Shown here in pieces: positions 8,084-17,457 of a stretch of DNA of 51,083 bases. The notes beneath the pieces are model-generated. The model was not told the DNA's origin, did no database searches, and saw nothing but the letters and a program-made list of their open reading frames with translations. A program made the translations under genes and the position numbers. The stretch comes from CALJUZ01 sp003387805. GTDB lineage: Bacteria; Bacillota; Limnochordia; Limnochordales; ZCTH02-B6. Position 1 is the first letter of the stretch; every line of letters begins with the position of its first letter. The stretch covers positions 1-51,083 of the forward strand of contig CALJUZ010000187.1 of assembly GCA_937975235.1 (NCBI GenBank), in the 5' to 3' direction.

Positions 8084-9616
8084 CTACCCCTCCGCCAGCC
8101 AAACCTTCACCAGCTGCGCCGCCTCCCGCGGGTTCTTGCGCACCAGGTCCGCGGCCCGCTCCCGCAGGTGCTTGCGCATGCGCTCTTCTTCCGTTTCTTC
8201 GCGCGTGACGGCCACCAGCTCGTCGTCCACCACCACGTCCACCGCCGGGCGCGGCGCCGGCCGCCGGAGCAGCACGAGCAGCAAGATCAGCAAGAGAAGC
8301 AGCCCCGCGACCGCGGCCACGATCCACGCGACGGGCAGCGCGGGCGCCGGCTCGGCTGCGTCCGCGATGAGGGCCGCCACCGGCGAGACGGCAAAGGGCG
8401 TGCCGTCCACGATGACCGTGTCCCCGCGGGCTTCGTTGATGCCCAGGGCCGCGGAGACCAGCTCCCGCACCCGCTCCTGCTCGGCCGGCTCCAGCTGCGC
8501 GTCCAGCCAGACGCCCACCGACAGGCGCTGGATGCGGCCCGGCGCCTGCACCCGCACCCGCTCGATGCGGTTGAGCTCGAAGTTCAAAATTTCTTCCCGG
8601 CGGGAAAAGCTGCCGCCGGCGTCTGCGTCCGCCACGAAACCGGGCACGTTGGCGTCGACGCCGGTGATGCCGCCCGCGGCGGCGCCGGCGCCCCGGCCTT
8701 CCTCTTCAAAAATCTGGCTGCTGCGCACGACGCCCTCGTTGCGCACCACCGGCTCGAACAAGTCCTGCCGCTCTTCCTCCAGGTCGAAGTTGAGCTCGGC
8801 GTTGACCCGCACGATGGCGCGCCCGGGCCCGTACACCGTCTCCAGCATGGACTGGGCCCGCAGCTCCAGCTCCCGCTCGTAGGCGCGCTGCAGCTCCAGC
8901 CGCGTCGCGAGCCCCGCGCCGTCCACCAAGCCGATGGAATCGCTGCGCAGCATGTCCGACAGCACTTGTCCCCGGTTGTCGACAATGGTAATGTTTTCCG
9001 GCTGCAAACCTTCCACGCTGCGCGCGATGAGATGGGCGATGCCCCGCACCTGGCTCGCGCTCAGCTGAAAACCCGGCCGCAGGTGCAGAAACACCGACGC
9101 CGTGGCGGGGCGCTCGTCCCGGGCGAACAGCCTCCGCTCGGGCATGACGATGTGCACCCGCGCATCCAGCACGCCCGTAATCTCCCGGATGGTGCGCGTC
9201 AGCTCGCCCTGCAGAGCCATGTTGTAGCGCACTTGGCGGTCAAAGTCCGTCGCGCCCAGCGCGGACTCCAGGAACACCTCAAAGCCGACGACGCCGCCGC
9301 GCGGCAGTCCCTGGGCCGCCAGCGACAGGCGCGTCTCGTACACGCGGTCGTCAGGAACGAGAATCGTCGCGCCGTTGTCCGCGAGCCGGTACGGAACTCC
9401 GTTTTCGCGCAGCACGGCGACGATCTCGCCGGCATCGTCCGAACTCAAGCGGGAAAAAAGCGTGGCGTACGGAGGGTTGGCCGCCCGCCAGACGACGGCG
9501 GCCAATCCGATAATAACAAGACCTAAAATGACCCCGGCTGCAACCCGCCGCCCGACGCTCATGCCCGCCCAAATCTCCGCGACCTGGGCACGAAGGCGAT
9601 TCCACAGCTCGCTCAT
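8084..9616 (-). CDS. fliF: flagellar MS-ring protein FliF
   Basis: FliF forms the membrane-embedded MS ring that nucleates basal-body assembly. The 510-aa product has an N-terminal membrane helix (about residues 23-45, VAAGVILGLVIIGLAAVVW), the YscJ/FliF ring domain (VPYRLADNGATILVPDDRVY and TRTIREITGVLDARVHIVMP), a second C-terminal membrane helix near residues 425-448 (VAWIVAAVAGLLLLLILLLV), and a cytoplasmic FliG-binding tail ending in REAAQLVKVWLAEG. Length and topology match the family. It is 4 bp upstream of the TTG start of fliG. Confidence 0.97.
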   Translation of the reverse strand: MSELWNRLRAQVAEIWAGMSVGRRVAAGVILGLVIIGLAAVVWRAANPPYATLFSRLSSDDAGEIVAVLRENGVPYRLADNGATILVPDDRVYETRLSLAAQGLPRGGVVGFEVFLESALGATDFDRQVRYNMALQGELTRTIREITGVLDARVHIVMPERRLFARDERPATASVFLHLRPGFQLSASQVRGIAHLIARSVEGLQPENITIVDNRGQVLSDMLRSDSIGLVDGAGLATRLELQRAYERELELRAQSMLETVYGPGRAIVRVNAELNFDLEEERQDLFEPVVRNEGVVRSSQIFEEEGRGAGAAAGGITGVDANVPGFVADADAGGSFSRREEILNFELNRIERVRVQAPGRIQRLSVGVWLDAQLEPAEQERVRELVSAALGINEARGDTVIVDGTPFAVSPVAALIADAAEPAPALPVAWIVAAVAGLLLLLILLLVLLRRPAPRPAVDVVVDDELVAVTREETEEERMRKHLRERAADLVRKNPREAAQLVKVWLAEG

Positions 9617-9635
9617 GACGCCATCACGCCTTCGG

Positions 9636-9926
9636 CTACACCTGCATCCGCATCAGCTCGTGGTACGCGTCCACCAGCTTGTTGCGAATGGCAATGGTCA
9701 GCTCCAGGGCCAGCGACGCCCGCTCCACCGCGGTCATGACTTGGTGCAGGTTGTCCGTTTCTCCCAAGGCCAGCTGCAGCACCGCCGCGTCGGCCTCGGC
9801 CTGCAGCGCGTGGACCTGCTCCAGACCCTTGGCCAGAAGCTCGCCGAAATCCGTTCCCTGCGCCGGCCGGGAAGAGGCCCGTTCGGTGAGGAGCCGGGGG
9901 CCGACGCCGAATCCGTCAACACGCAC
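9636..9926 (-). CDS. fliE: flagellar hook-basal body complex protein FliE
   Basis: FliE connects the MS ring to the rod. The ~96-aa product carries the family pattern FGELLAKGLEQVHALQAEAD and ends in LTIAIRNKLVDAYHELMRMQ, close to the canonical C-terminus of FliE. The GTG at 9926 is chosen because AAGGAG (complement of 9935-9940) lies 8 nt upstream; the earlier GTG at 9935 overlaps that ribosome site. It sits between flgC and fliF as in B. subtilis. Confidence 0.95.
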   Translation of the reverse strand: MRVDGFGVGPRLLTERASSRPAQGTDFGELLAKGLEQVHALQAEADAAVLQLALGETDNLHQVMTAVERASLALELTIAIRNKLVDAYHELMRMQV

Positions 9927-10013
9927 AAACACCACTCCTTCAGTGTCCTAATCGAACACCGGCTTGTCCCCACCCCACCGTCATGTCACCTCGTACCGCC
10001 GCCCGAAGGCGGA

Positions 10014-10451
10014 TCAGGCGCGACCGATGTCCAAAGCCCTCATCGCCATGGCTTTGGCGGTGTTGAACGAAGTGATGTTGGCCTCGTAGGCGCGGCTGGC
10101 TGAAATGAGGTCTACCATCTCCCGGACGACGTCCACGTTGGGCATGTGCACGTAGCCGTTTTCATCGGCGTCCGGGTGTTCCGGGTCGTAGACGAGCCGA
10201 GGGGGTCCGGGATCGTGGGCGATGCCGACCACACGCACGCCCATGCCCGTAAAGGCGGAAGCGCGGCGTCCGGACGCGGGCCGCGCGGCCTCCCGCGCCG
10301 CGAAGACCGGAATCTGCCGCCGGTAAGGCCCTCCGTCCGCGGTGCGGGTCGTGTTGGCGTTGGCCAAATTGTTGGCGATGGTGTCCATGCGCAAACGCTC
10401 GGCCGTCATGCCGGAAGCGCTGATCGCGAACGAACGAAGCACGCTGATCAC
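10014..10451 (-). CDS. flgC: flagellar proximal rod protein FlgC
   Basis: Rod component. The 145-aa product has the N-terminal rod motif SASGMTAERLRMDTIANNLANANTT and a C-terminal segment VDVVREMVDLISASRAYEAN, diagnostic of FlgB/FlgC/FlgG-type axial proteins, with an internal PxxRxP stretch as in FlgC. The GTG start overlaps the flgB stop (GTGA), preceded by AAGGAGG three nt upstream. It precedes fliE. Confidence 0.96.
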   Translation of the reverse strand: MISVLRSFAISASGMTAERLRMDTIANNLANANTTRTADGGPYRRQIPVFAAREAARPASGRRASAFTGMGVRVVGIAHDPGPPRLVYDPEHPDADENGYVHMPNVDVVREMVDLISASRAYEANITSFNTAKAMAMRALDIGRA

Positions 10452-10864
10452 CTGCCTCCTTGCGTAATGGCCGACCGCAGCATCCGGTAGCGGGCCGACG
10501 TCACCTGCGTCAGCGCGGCGTAGAGCAGCTCGGCCGCGGCGTTGATGGCCATCTCTCGGTCAATGTCCACGTTGTTGCCGTCGTTGCGCATCACGCTGGT
10601 GTCGTCGCGCACGACCCGCGGCCGCACGCGGCTGACCGGCGCGGTGCCCACGGGAATGTGGCGCGGGTTCGTCAGGACTCCCGTCACGCCCCGCCCCCGC
10701 ACGGCCCGGGCCAGCTCGTCCTCGAAGCGCACCAGGCGCCGGCGAAAGCCCGGGGTGTTGACGTTGGCGATGTTGTCCGCCGCCACCTGCTGCCGCAGGA
10801 CGGCCGCGTCCATCGCCCGTCCCAGCACGCTCTCCATGGCGATGAAGCCTCGCACTCCCGCCAT
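10448..10864 (-). CDS. flgB: flagellar basal body rod protein FlgB
   Basis: First gene of the flagellar hook-basal body cluster in this window. The ~138-aa product has ESVLGRAMDAAVLRQQVAADNIANVNTPGF near its N-terminus and the NNVDIDREMAINAAAELLYAAL segment typical of FlgB. The frame stays open upstream, but the ATG at 10864 has GGAAGGAG 8 nt ahead and agrees with family length (about 130 aa). In B. subtilis codY lies directly upstream; here hslU is the next gene. Confidence 0.95.
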   Translation of the reverse strand: MAGVRGFIAMESVLGRAMDAAVLRQQVAADNIANVNTPGFRRRLVRFEDELARAVRGRGVTGVLTNPRHIPVGTAPVSRVRPRVVRDDTSVMRNDGNNVDIDREMAINAAAELLYAALTQVTSARYRMLRSAITQGGR

Positions 10865-11030
10865 CGCGAGCACTCCTTCCGTCGGCGCGGCGCCTGCACG
10901 GGCGCCGGCGGACAGGCAAATTTCTCCATCGACGTTACCGAAAAGATTTCGACAACACCCTATATGATCCTGCCGTACTAGACATAAAGTCATAAGAGAC
11001 AAGGGCCCAAATGCGGGACCGGGAAAAAAG
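10865..11030 (-). promoter_or_regulatory. flgB upstream region: possible promoter, Spo0A-like box, leader hairpin
   Basis: 166-bp gap between hslU and flgB. No strong promoter is visible. The best candidate is TTTATG (10983-10988), 18-nt spacer, TATAGG (10959-10964), which is weak. Just downstream, TTGTCGAA (complement of 10948-10955) matches the Spo0A box core TGTCGAA. Nearer flgB an inverted repeat GGCGCC-N6-GGCGCC could fold in the leader. All inference; a 7-mer match can occur by chance. Confidence 0.3.
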
Positions 11031-12425
<1,395 letters not shown>

Positions 12426-12426
12426 G

Positions 12427-12957
12427 TCACACTTCCTCCACAACGATGCGGTCGTTGGTGTACACGCACACCGACGCGGCGATGCGCAGCGCCTCCTCGG
12501 CGATCTCCCGCGCGGAAAGCGGCGAATGGGACGCCAACGCCTTGGCCGCCGCCAGGGCGAAGGGGCCGCCCGAGCCGATGGCGGCCACGTCGTCGTCGGG
12601 CTCGATGACCTCGCCCGTGCCCGACAGCACCAGCATGCGCTCCGCATCCATCACCAGCAGCAGCGCCTCCAGACGGCGCAGCACCCGGTCGGTGCGCCAC
12701 TCCTTGGCCAGCTCCACGGCGGCCCGCAGAAGGTTGCCGTGAAACTCTTCCAGCTTGCCTTCGAATTTCTCAAACAAAGCAAAGGAATCCGCAGCCGCGC
12801 CCGCGAAGCCCGCCACCACCCGTCCGTGGTACAAGCGCCGCACTTTGCGGGCCCCGTGCTTCATGATGACGTTTTGGCCGAAAGTCACCTGGCCGTCGCC
12901 GGCCATGGCGCCGCGGCCGTCTTTGCGGACGGCCACGATGGTCGTCGCCTGAAACAT
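12427..12957 (-). CDS. hslV: ATP-dependent protease peptidase subunit HslV (ClpQ)
   Basis: Proteasome-like threonine/serine peptidase partner of HslU. The 176-aa product starts MFQATTIVAVRKDGRGAMAG. Removal of a short propeptide would expose a Thr of the ATT segment as the catalytic N-terminus. GDGQVTFGQNVIMKHGARKV and SGTGEVIEPDDDVAAIGSGG are family signatures. The ATG at 12957 has GGGGGAG 6 nt upstream. It lies 12 bp behind topA; B. subtilis has trmFO and xerC at that place. Confidence 0.97.
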   Translation of the reverse strand: MFQATTIVAVRKDGRGAMAGDGQVTFGQNVIMKHGARKVRRLYHGRVVAGFAGAAADSFALFEKFEGKLEEFHGNLLRAAVELAKEWRTDRVLRRLEALLLVMDAERMLVLSGTGEVIEPDDDVAAIGSGGPFALAAAKALASHSPLSAREIAEEALRIAASVCVYTNDRIVVEEV

Positions 12958-12969
12958 GGCGGTCTCCCC

Positions 12970-15108
12970 CTAGGCTTTCGTCCCGGCCGCGGAGACCGAG
13001 GCTTCTTCGGGCGCCGCGGTGTAGCCGCACTCTTTGTTCGCGCACGCGAGGCGCACGACTTCGCCGCCCCGGCGCTGCTCCACCATGTGCGTGCCGCAGC
13101 GGGGGCAGTTTTTGCCCGCGGGCCGCTGCCAGCTGGTGAAGTCGCACTCGGGGTAGCGGCTGCAGCCGTAGAAAACGCGGCCCCGGCGGGTGCGGCGCTC
13201 CACGATCTGACCTTCGCCGCAGCGCGGGCAGGCGACGCCGATTTCGTTCAAAATAGGCTTGGTAAACTTGCACTCCGGATAGCCCGGACACGCCAGGAAC
13301 TTGCCGAAGCGCCCCCACTTCACCACCAGGTTGCGGCCGCAGTTGGGGCACAGTTCGTCGGTGACCTCGTCCTCGATCTCCACGGCCTTCATCTCTTTTT
13401 GGGCCCGCGCCAGGGCCTCCTCGAAGGGTCCGTAAAACTTCTGGATGACGTCCACCCAGTCCGCGTCGCCTTCCTCGATGCGGTCCAGATGGGCCTCCAT
13501 GCGGGCGGTGAACTCCACGTCGATGACTTGCGGAAAGTGTTCTTTCAGAAGGTCCACCACCACCGTGCCCAGCTCCGTCGGGTGGAAGCGCCGGTCCTTC
13601 AGTTCCACGTAGCCCCGGCGCACGATGGTATCCAAAATCTGGGCGTACGTGCTGGGCCGGCCGATGCCTTTCTCCTCCAGGGCCTTCACCAGCGTGGCTT
13701 CCGTGTAGCGCGGCGGCGGCTGCGTGAAGTGCTGCTTGGGCTCCAGACCCAGGCAGTGCAGCAGCTGGCCTTCCTCCAGGTCCGCGGGCAGGCGCTGCTC
13801 CTCGTCGTCCTGCACGTCCTCGTCGGTGCCTTCCATGTACACTTTCATAAAGCCCTCGAAAGTGAGAGTCGAACCCGTAGCCCGGAAGACGTAGTCGCCC
13901 GCGGCGATGTCCACCGTCAGGGTGTCAAACACCGCCGGCGCCATCTGGCTGGCTACGAACCGCTCCCAAATGAGCTTGTACAGCCGGTACTGGTCGCGGG
14001 TCAAATACGGCCGCACTTTGTCCGGCTCCCGCTTGACGCTGGTGGGCCGGATGGCCTCGTGGGCCTCCTGGGCGCCGGCGCGCGAGCGGTACGTGGGCGG
14101 CTGGGCCGGCCGGAACTTGGCCCCGTACTTCTGGTCGATCACCCGCTGGGCCTCTTTCTGCGCGCTCTCCGCAACGTTGGTGGAGTCGGTGCGCATGTAC
14201 GTGATGAGACCGACGGTGCCTTCGCTGCCCAGGCTGAGACCTTCATACAGCTGCTGGGCCACGTTCATCGTCTTGCGGGCCGAAAAGCGCAGCTTGCGGG
14301 ACGCCTCCTGCTGCAGCGTGCTGGTGGTGAACGGCGGCGCAGGACGGCGGCGGCGTTCGCCCCGCTTGATGGACTTGATGACGCAGCGGGCGTTCTCCAG
14401 CTCCGCGAGGATGCGCCGGGTCGTCTCCTCGTCGGGCAGATCCAGTTTCTCCTGGCCCCGGCCCCACAGCTTGGCGGAAAAGGCCGCGCCGGCCCGGCCG
14501 TTGGCCCCGGGCGCTTTGGCGAACGTGCCGGTGACGGTCCAGTACTCCTCCGGCACGAACTCTTCGATCTCCCGCTCGCGGTCGGTGATGAGGCGCACGG
14601 CCACCGACTGCACCCGGCCCGCGCTGAGCCCCGCCTTCACCTTGTTCCAGAGGAGCGGGCTGAGCTTGTAGCCCACGATGCGGTCCAGCACCCGGCGGGC
14701 CTGATACGCGTCCACCAGGTGGCGGTCGATGGGCCGCGGCGACTTCAGCGCGGCTTTGACCGCCTCCGCCGTAATCTCGTGGAACTGGATGCGCTGGGCG
14801 TGGGCCGGGCTGAGTTTCAGCGCTTCCACCAGGTGCCAGGAGATGGCTTCCCCTTCCCGGTCAGGGTCGGTGGCCAGCAGCACCCGGTCGGCCTTCTTGG
14901 CGCTTTCTCGCAATTCGTTCAAAATTTTGCCTTTGCCGCGGATAGTGATATACCGCGGCTCGAAATTGTTCTCCACGTCCACGCCGAACTGGCTTTTCGG
15001 CAAGTCGCGCACGTGGCCGATGCTGGCTTTCACTGTATATCCTCGGCCCAAAAATTTGCTGATGGTGCGGGCCTTTGCCGGAGACTCCACGATGACGAGG
15101 GTTCCCAC
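12970..15108 (-). CDS. topA: DNA topoisomerase I
   Basis: Type IA topoisomerase that relaxes negative supercoils. The ~712-aa product has the Toprim domain (LVIVESPAKART, then LLATDPDREGEAISWH), the active-site tyrosine in VGLITYMRTDSTNVAE, and three C-terminal four-cysteine zinc ribbons (CPNC..CPGYPEC, CPRC..CSRYPEC, CPRC..CANKEC). The GTG at 15108 (MGTLVIVES) is chosen: GGAGGG lies 6 nt upstream, whereas that site abuts the ATG at 15114. The ATG at 15141 overlaps the -10 box of the upstream promoter and is excluded. Confidence 0.97.
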   Translation of the reverse strand: MGTLVIVESPAKARTISKFLGRGYTVKASIGHVRDLPKSQFGVDVENNFEPRYITIRGKGKILNELRESAKKADRVLLATDPDREGEAISWHLVEALKLSPAHAQRIQFHEITAEAVKAALKSPRPIDRHLVDAYQARRVLDRIVGYKLSPLLWNKVKAGLSAGRVQSVAVRLITDREREIEEFVPEEYWTVTGTFAKAPGANGRAGAAFSAKLWGRGQEKLDLPDEETTRRILAELENARCVIKSIKRGERRRRPAPPFTTSTLQQEASRKLRFSARKTMNVAQQLYEGLSLGSEGTVGLITYMRTDSTNVAESAQKEAQRVIDQKYGAKFRPAQPPTYRSRAGAQEAHEAIRPTSVKREPDKVRPYLTRDQYRLYKLIWERFVASQMAPAVFDTLTVDIAAGDYVFRATGSTLTFEGFMKVYMEGTDEDVQDDEEQRLPADLEEGQLLHCLGLEPKQHFTQPPPRYTEATLVKALEEKGIGRPSTYAQILDTIVRRGYVELKDRRFHPTELGTVVVDLLKEHFPQVIDVEFTARMEAHLDRIEEGDADWVDVIQKFYGPFEEALARAQKEMKAVEIEDEVTDELCPNCGRNLVVKWGRFGKFLACPGYPECKFTKPILNEIGVACPRCGEGQIVERRTRRGRVFYGCSRYPECDFTSWQRPAGKNCPRCGTHMVEQRRGGEVVRLACANKECGYTAAPEEASVSAAGTKA

Positions 15109-15139
15109 GGGCATCCCTCCCTGTTGGCATTCGCGTCTC

Positions 15140-15168
15140 ATTATAGTGTCAGGAAATTTCGTTGTAAA
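15140..15168 (-). promoter_or_regulatory. sigma-A promoter of topA
   Basis: TTTACA (complement of 15163-15168), 17-nt spacer, TATAAT (complement of 15140-15145). The -10 box is perfect and the -35 matches 5 of 6. Predicted transcription start is near 15133, giving a leader of about 25 nt before the GTG start. It likely drives topA-hslV-hslU. Confidence 0.85.
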
Positions 15169-15191
15169 CCCGCGCCTGCCAGGACCGCCCG

Positions 15192-16280
15192 TCAGTCGTA
15201 CGCGGCAAAGCGCCCGCCCGGCTCCCGGCGCACCCGTCCCAGCACCTCCAGCCACGTCACCGCGGCGGCCGCCTCCTCCACCGGCGCCCCGGTGCGGCCG
15301 GCCAGCTCGTCCACGGACAAGGGACCCGCCTCCTTGAGGGCCGCGATGAACCGCTCGGGCCCTCCGCCGGGGCCCCGCAGCGACCAGCCGTCGCCCGCCG
15401 CGGGGGCCGGCATCACCGTCCAGCCCAGCTCCGAAAGGACGTCGGCCGCGTTCCGCACCAGCGTGGCGCCTTGGCGGATGAGCTCGTTGGGGCCCGCGCT
15501 GTGCCAGCGGTGAACGTCGCCCGGCACGGCCATCACGTCCCGTCCCAGGTCCAGCGCGAAGTGGACGGTGTGGAGCGCACCGCTCTCCGGGCCGCACTCC
15601 AGCAGGACCACGGCCCGGGACAGCCCCGCGATGATGCGGTTGCGGGCGGGGAAATGACTGGGCTTCGGGTATTGGCCCAAGGGATACTCGCTGACCAGGG
15701 CCCCTTGCGCCGCGATCTCTTCCATTAAAGAACGGTGCTCCGGCGGGTAGGCGATGTCCAGGCCGCAGCCCAGCACGGCCACGGTGCGCCCGCGCGCATC
15801 CAGCGCCCCCCGGTGGGCGGCGCCGTCGATGCCGCGCGCGAGGCCGCTGACGACGACGACGCCCACCGCGGCCAAGTCCCGGCCCATCTCCCGGGCGACT
15901 TTCATCCCGCCGGCCGACGCTTTGCGAGAGCCGACGATGGCCACCGATTCCGCAAATCCCCGGGGCAGGCGGCCGCGCACGAACAACACTTTCGGGGGCG
16001 GCGTGACGTGCCGCAGCCCCTCGGGCCACTCCGGATCTTCGTCGGTGATGAAGCGGGCCCCCAGGGCCTCCAGGGCCCGCCGCTGACGCTCCACGTCTTC
16101 CTCGGTCACCTTTAGCGCGGCTCGGGTGATCACCGGGCCGATGCCGGGCACCGCCCGCCATTCGCGCCGGTTTTCCCACGCGGCCGCGGCGGACTTGAAT
16201 TTGTCCAAGAGCGCCCGCATCCTCAGGGGACCGACGCCGTCCACCAGCGCCATGCCCAGCAGCGCCCAGCGCTCATCCAC
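15192..16280 (-). CDS. dprA: DNA-processing protein DprA (Smf)
   Basis: DprA loads RecA on incoming single-stranded DNA during natural transformation. The 362-aa product has an N-terminal helix-hairpin-helix/SAM-like region (LVDGVGPLRMRALLDKF, VPGIGPVITRAA), the Rossmann-like core (SVAIVGSRKASAGGMKVARE, VVVVSGLARGIDGAAHRGAL, HFPARNRIIAGLSRAVVLLE) and a C-terminal winged-helix domain (about residues 290-360). The GTG start at 16280 has AAGGGGG about 9 nt upstream. It stands next to topA as in B. subtilis and close to comM. Confidence 0.96.
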   Translation of the reverse strand: MDERWALLGMALVDGVGPLRMRALLDKFKSAAAAWENRREWRAVPGIGPVITRAALKVTEEDVERQRRALEALGARFITDEDPEWPEGLRHVTPPPKVLFVRGRLPRGFAESVAIVGSRKASAGGMKVAREMGRDLAAVGVVVVSGLARGIDGAAHRGALDARGRTVAVLGCGLDIAYPPEHRSLMEEIAAQGALVSEYPLGQYPKPSHFPARNRIIAGLSRAVVLLECGPESGALHTVHFALDLGRDVMAVPGDVHRWHSAGPNELIRQGATLVRNAADVLSELGWTVMPAPAAGDGWSLRGPGGGPERFIAALKEAGPLSVDELAGRTGAPVEEAAAAVTWLEVLGRVRREPGGRFAAYD

Positions 16281-16415
16281 GGCGCACCGCCCCCTTCCGC
16301 CGAGCCCGCAGGCCCGGCCCGCGGACCATCGGTCCCCGCCGGTTCCGCCCGCACCCGGCAGCCGCTTCCGCGGCGCGCGCCGCCCCGCGTCCGTGCACCG
16401 CCATCGCGCTCCGCC

Positions 16416-17426
16416 TCATCTCGCCTCTCGCGCCGCGGGCCCTTTGAGCCCCAGCACGTAGTACACGTCGGCCCACGCCCGCCCGTCTTCGGGCAGGCCG
16501 AACAGCCGCTGCAGCTTCCGCACCGCGGCTTCGGTGCGCGGGCCGTAGCGCCCGTCCGCGTCGCCCGCGTCCAGCCCGAGGGCGTTCAGCGCCAGCTGCA
16601 GTTCCACCACGTCCGGTCCCTGCGCGCCCGGGCCCAGCGTGCGGTCGAAGGACACGGGCCGCTTGACGCCCGTGATAACGACCCGGGTGCCGATTTTCAC
16701 CCATTCGTACAGCTCCTCCACGTCCCGGTTGAACATGCGGATGCAGCCCGCGCTGGCCCGGGTGCCGATGGACGCGGGGTTGTTGGTGCCGTGGATGCCG
16801 TAGATGCCCCACGGCACGTTGAGCCCGATCCAGCGCGTGCCGAAGCCGCCGCCCCAGTTGAGCCCTTTGTGAATGACCCGCCACTCGCCCACCGGCGTCA
16901 GCGTGGACGCCTTGGGACGGCCCACCGCCACCGGGTATGTCTTGTAGGGCTGGCCGTCGGAGTACACCGTCAGCGTCAGCCGCTCGGTGTCGATAAAAAT
17001 CGACACTTCGCCGGGCGGCGGCGGCGTGTGGGCGGCGGCCGGCACGTGATCGTCCGCGGCCAGCGCGGCCCACGTCATGGGACCGACCACGCCGTCGGGC
17101 TGCAGGCCCCGCGACGCCTGAAAGGCCCGCACCGCGGCCAGCAGCGCGGCGTCGTAGCGCTCCTCGTCCAAATCCCCGGCGTCGAATCCGAGCCGATGCA
17201 GCTGCTGGCGCATTTCCCAGACCGGGCCGCCCGCCATGCCGGGGCGCAGCACGCCCAGCATGAGGGGGCCTTCGCAGGCCTGCTCCGGGCTCACGGCCGC
17301 AGGCAGCGCCGCGTCCTGCGCCGACGCGGCGGGCGCTCCGGCCCAGGCCAGCGCGGCCGTCGCCCACCATGCTACCAGCCGGCCGAGGCGCCGGCATCGT
17401 CCATTTTTGATGATTCCGCTCCGCAA
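16416..17426 (-). CDS. secreted L,D-transpeptidase (YkuD) with two peptidoglycan-binding domains
   Basis: Exported cell-wall enzyme expected to form 3-3 peptide cross-links or attach ligands. The ~336-aa precursor has a basic N-terminus, hydrophobic stretch LVAWWATAALAWAGAPAASA and a likely signal-peptidase site after ASA. Domains in order: PG-binding-1 (about residues 60-125), YkuD catalytic domain (about 140-265) with the motif IHGTNNPASIGTRASAGCIRM containing catalytic His and Cys, and a second PG-binding-1 domain (about 275-325). The TTG at 17426 is chosen because AGGGGG is 8 nt upstream and comM ends at 17443; an ATG at 17489 in frame would lie inside comM. The ribosome site is inside an inverted repeat. 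Confidence 0.88.
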   Translation of the reverse strand: MRSGIIKNGRCRRLGRLVAWWATAALAWAGAPAASAQDAALPAAVSPEQACEGPLMLGVLRPGMAGGPVWEMRQQLHRLGFDAGDLDEERYDAALLAAVRAFQASRGLQPDGVVGPMTWAALAADDHVPAAAHTPPPPGEVSIFIDTERLTLTVYSDGQPYKTYPVAVGRPKASTLTPVGEWRVIHKGLNWGGGFGTRWIGLNVPWGIYGIHGTNNPASIGTRASAGCIRMFNRDVEELYEWVKIGTRVVITGVKRPVSFDRTLGPGAQGPDVVELQLALNALGLDAGDADGRYGPRTEAAVRKLQRLFGLPEDGRAWADVYYVLGLKGPAAREAR

Positions 17427-17430
17427 ACGG

Positions 17431-17457
17431 ATGCACCCCCTTTTACGGGGAATGCAT
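17431..17457 (-). repeat. inverted repeat at comM stop / ldt ribosome site
   Basis: On the minus strand ATGCATTCCCC is followed by a 6-nt loop and GGGGGTGCAT. The arms pair except for a one-base bulge. The right arm contains the AGGGGG ribosome site of the L,D-transpeptidase gene, and the comM stop codon lies in the loop. It could act as a translational switch or weak terminator; no U-tract follows. Confidence 0.5.

Noticed and set aside
16273..16420. Possible small gene between dprA and the L,D-transpeptidase
   Set aside because: The open frame is a continuation of a shadow across the transpeptidase gene and has Arg/Gly-rich composition; the 135-bp gap shows nothing else.
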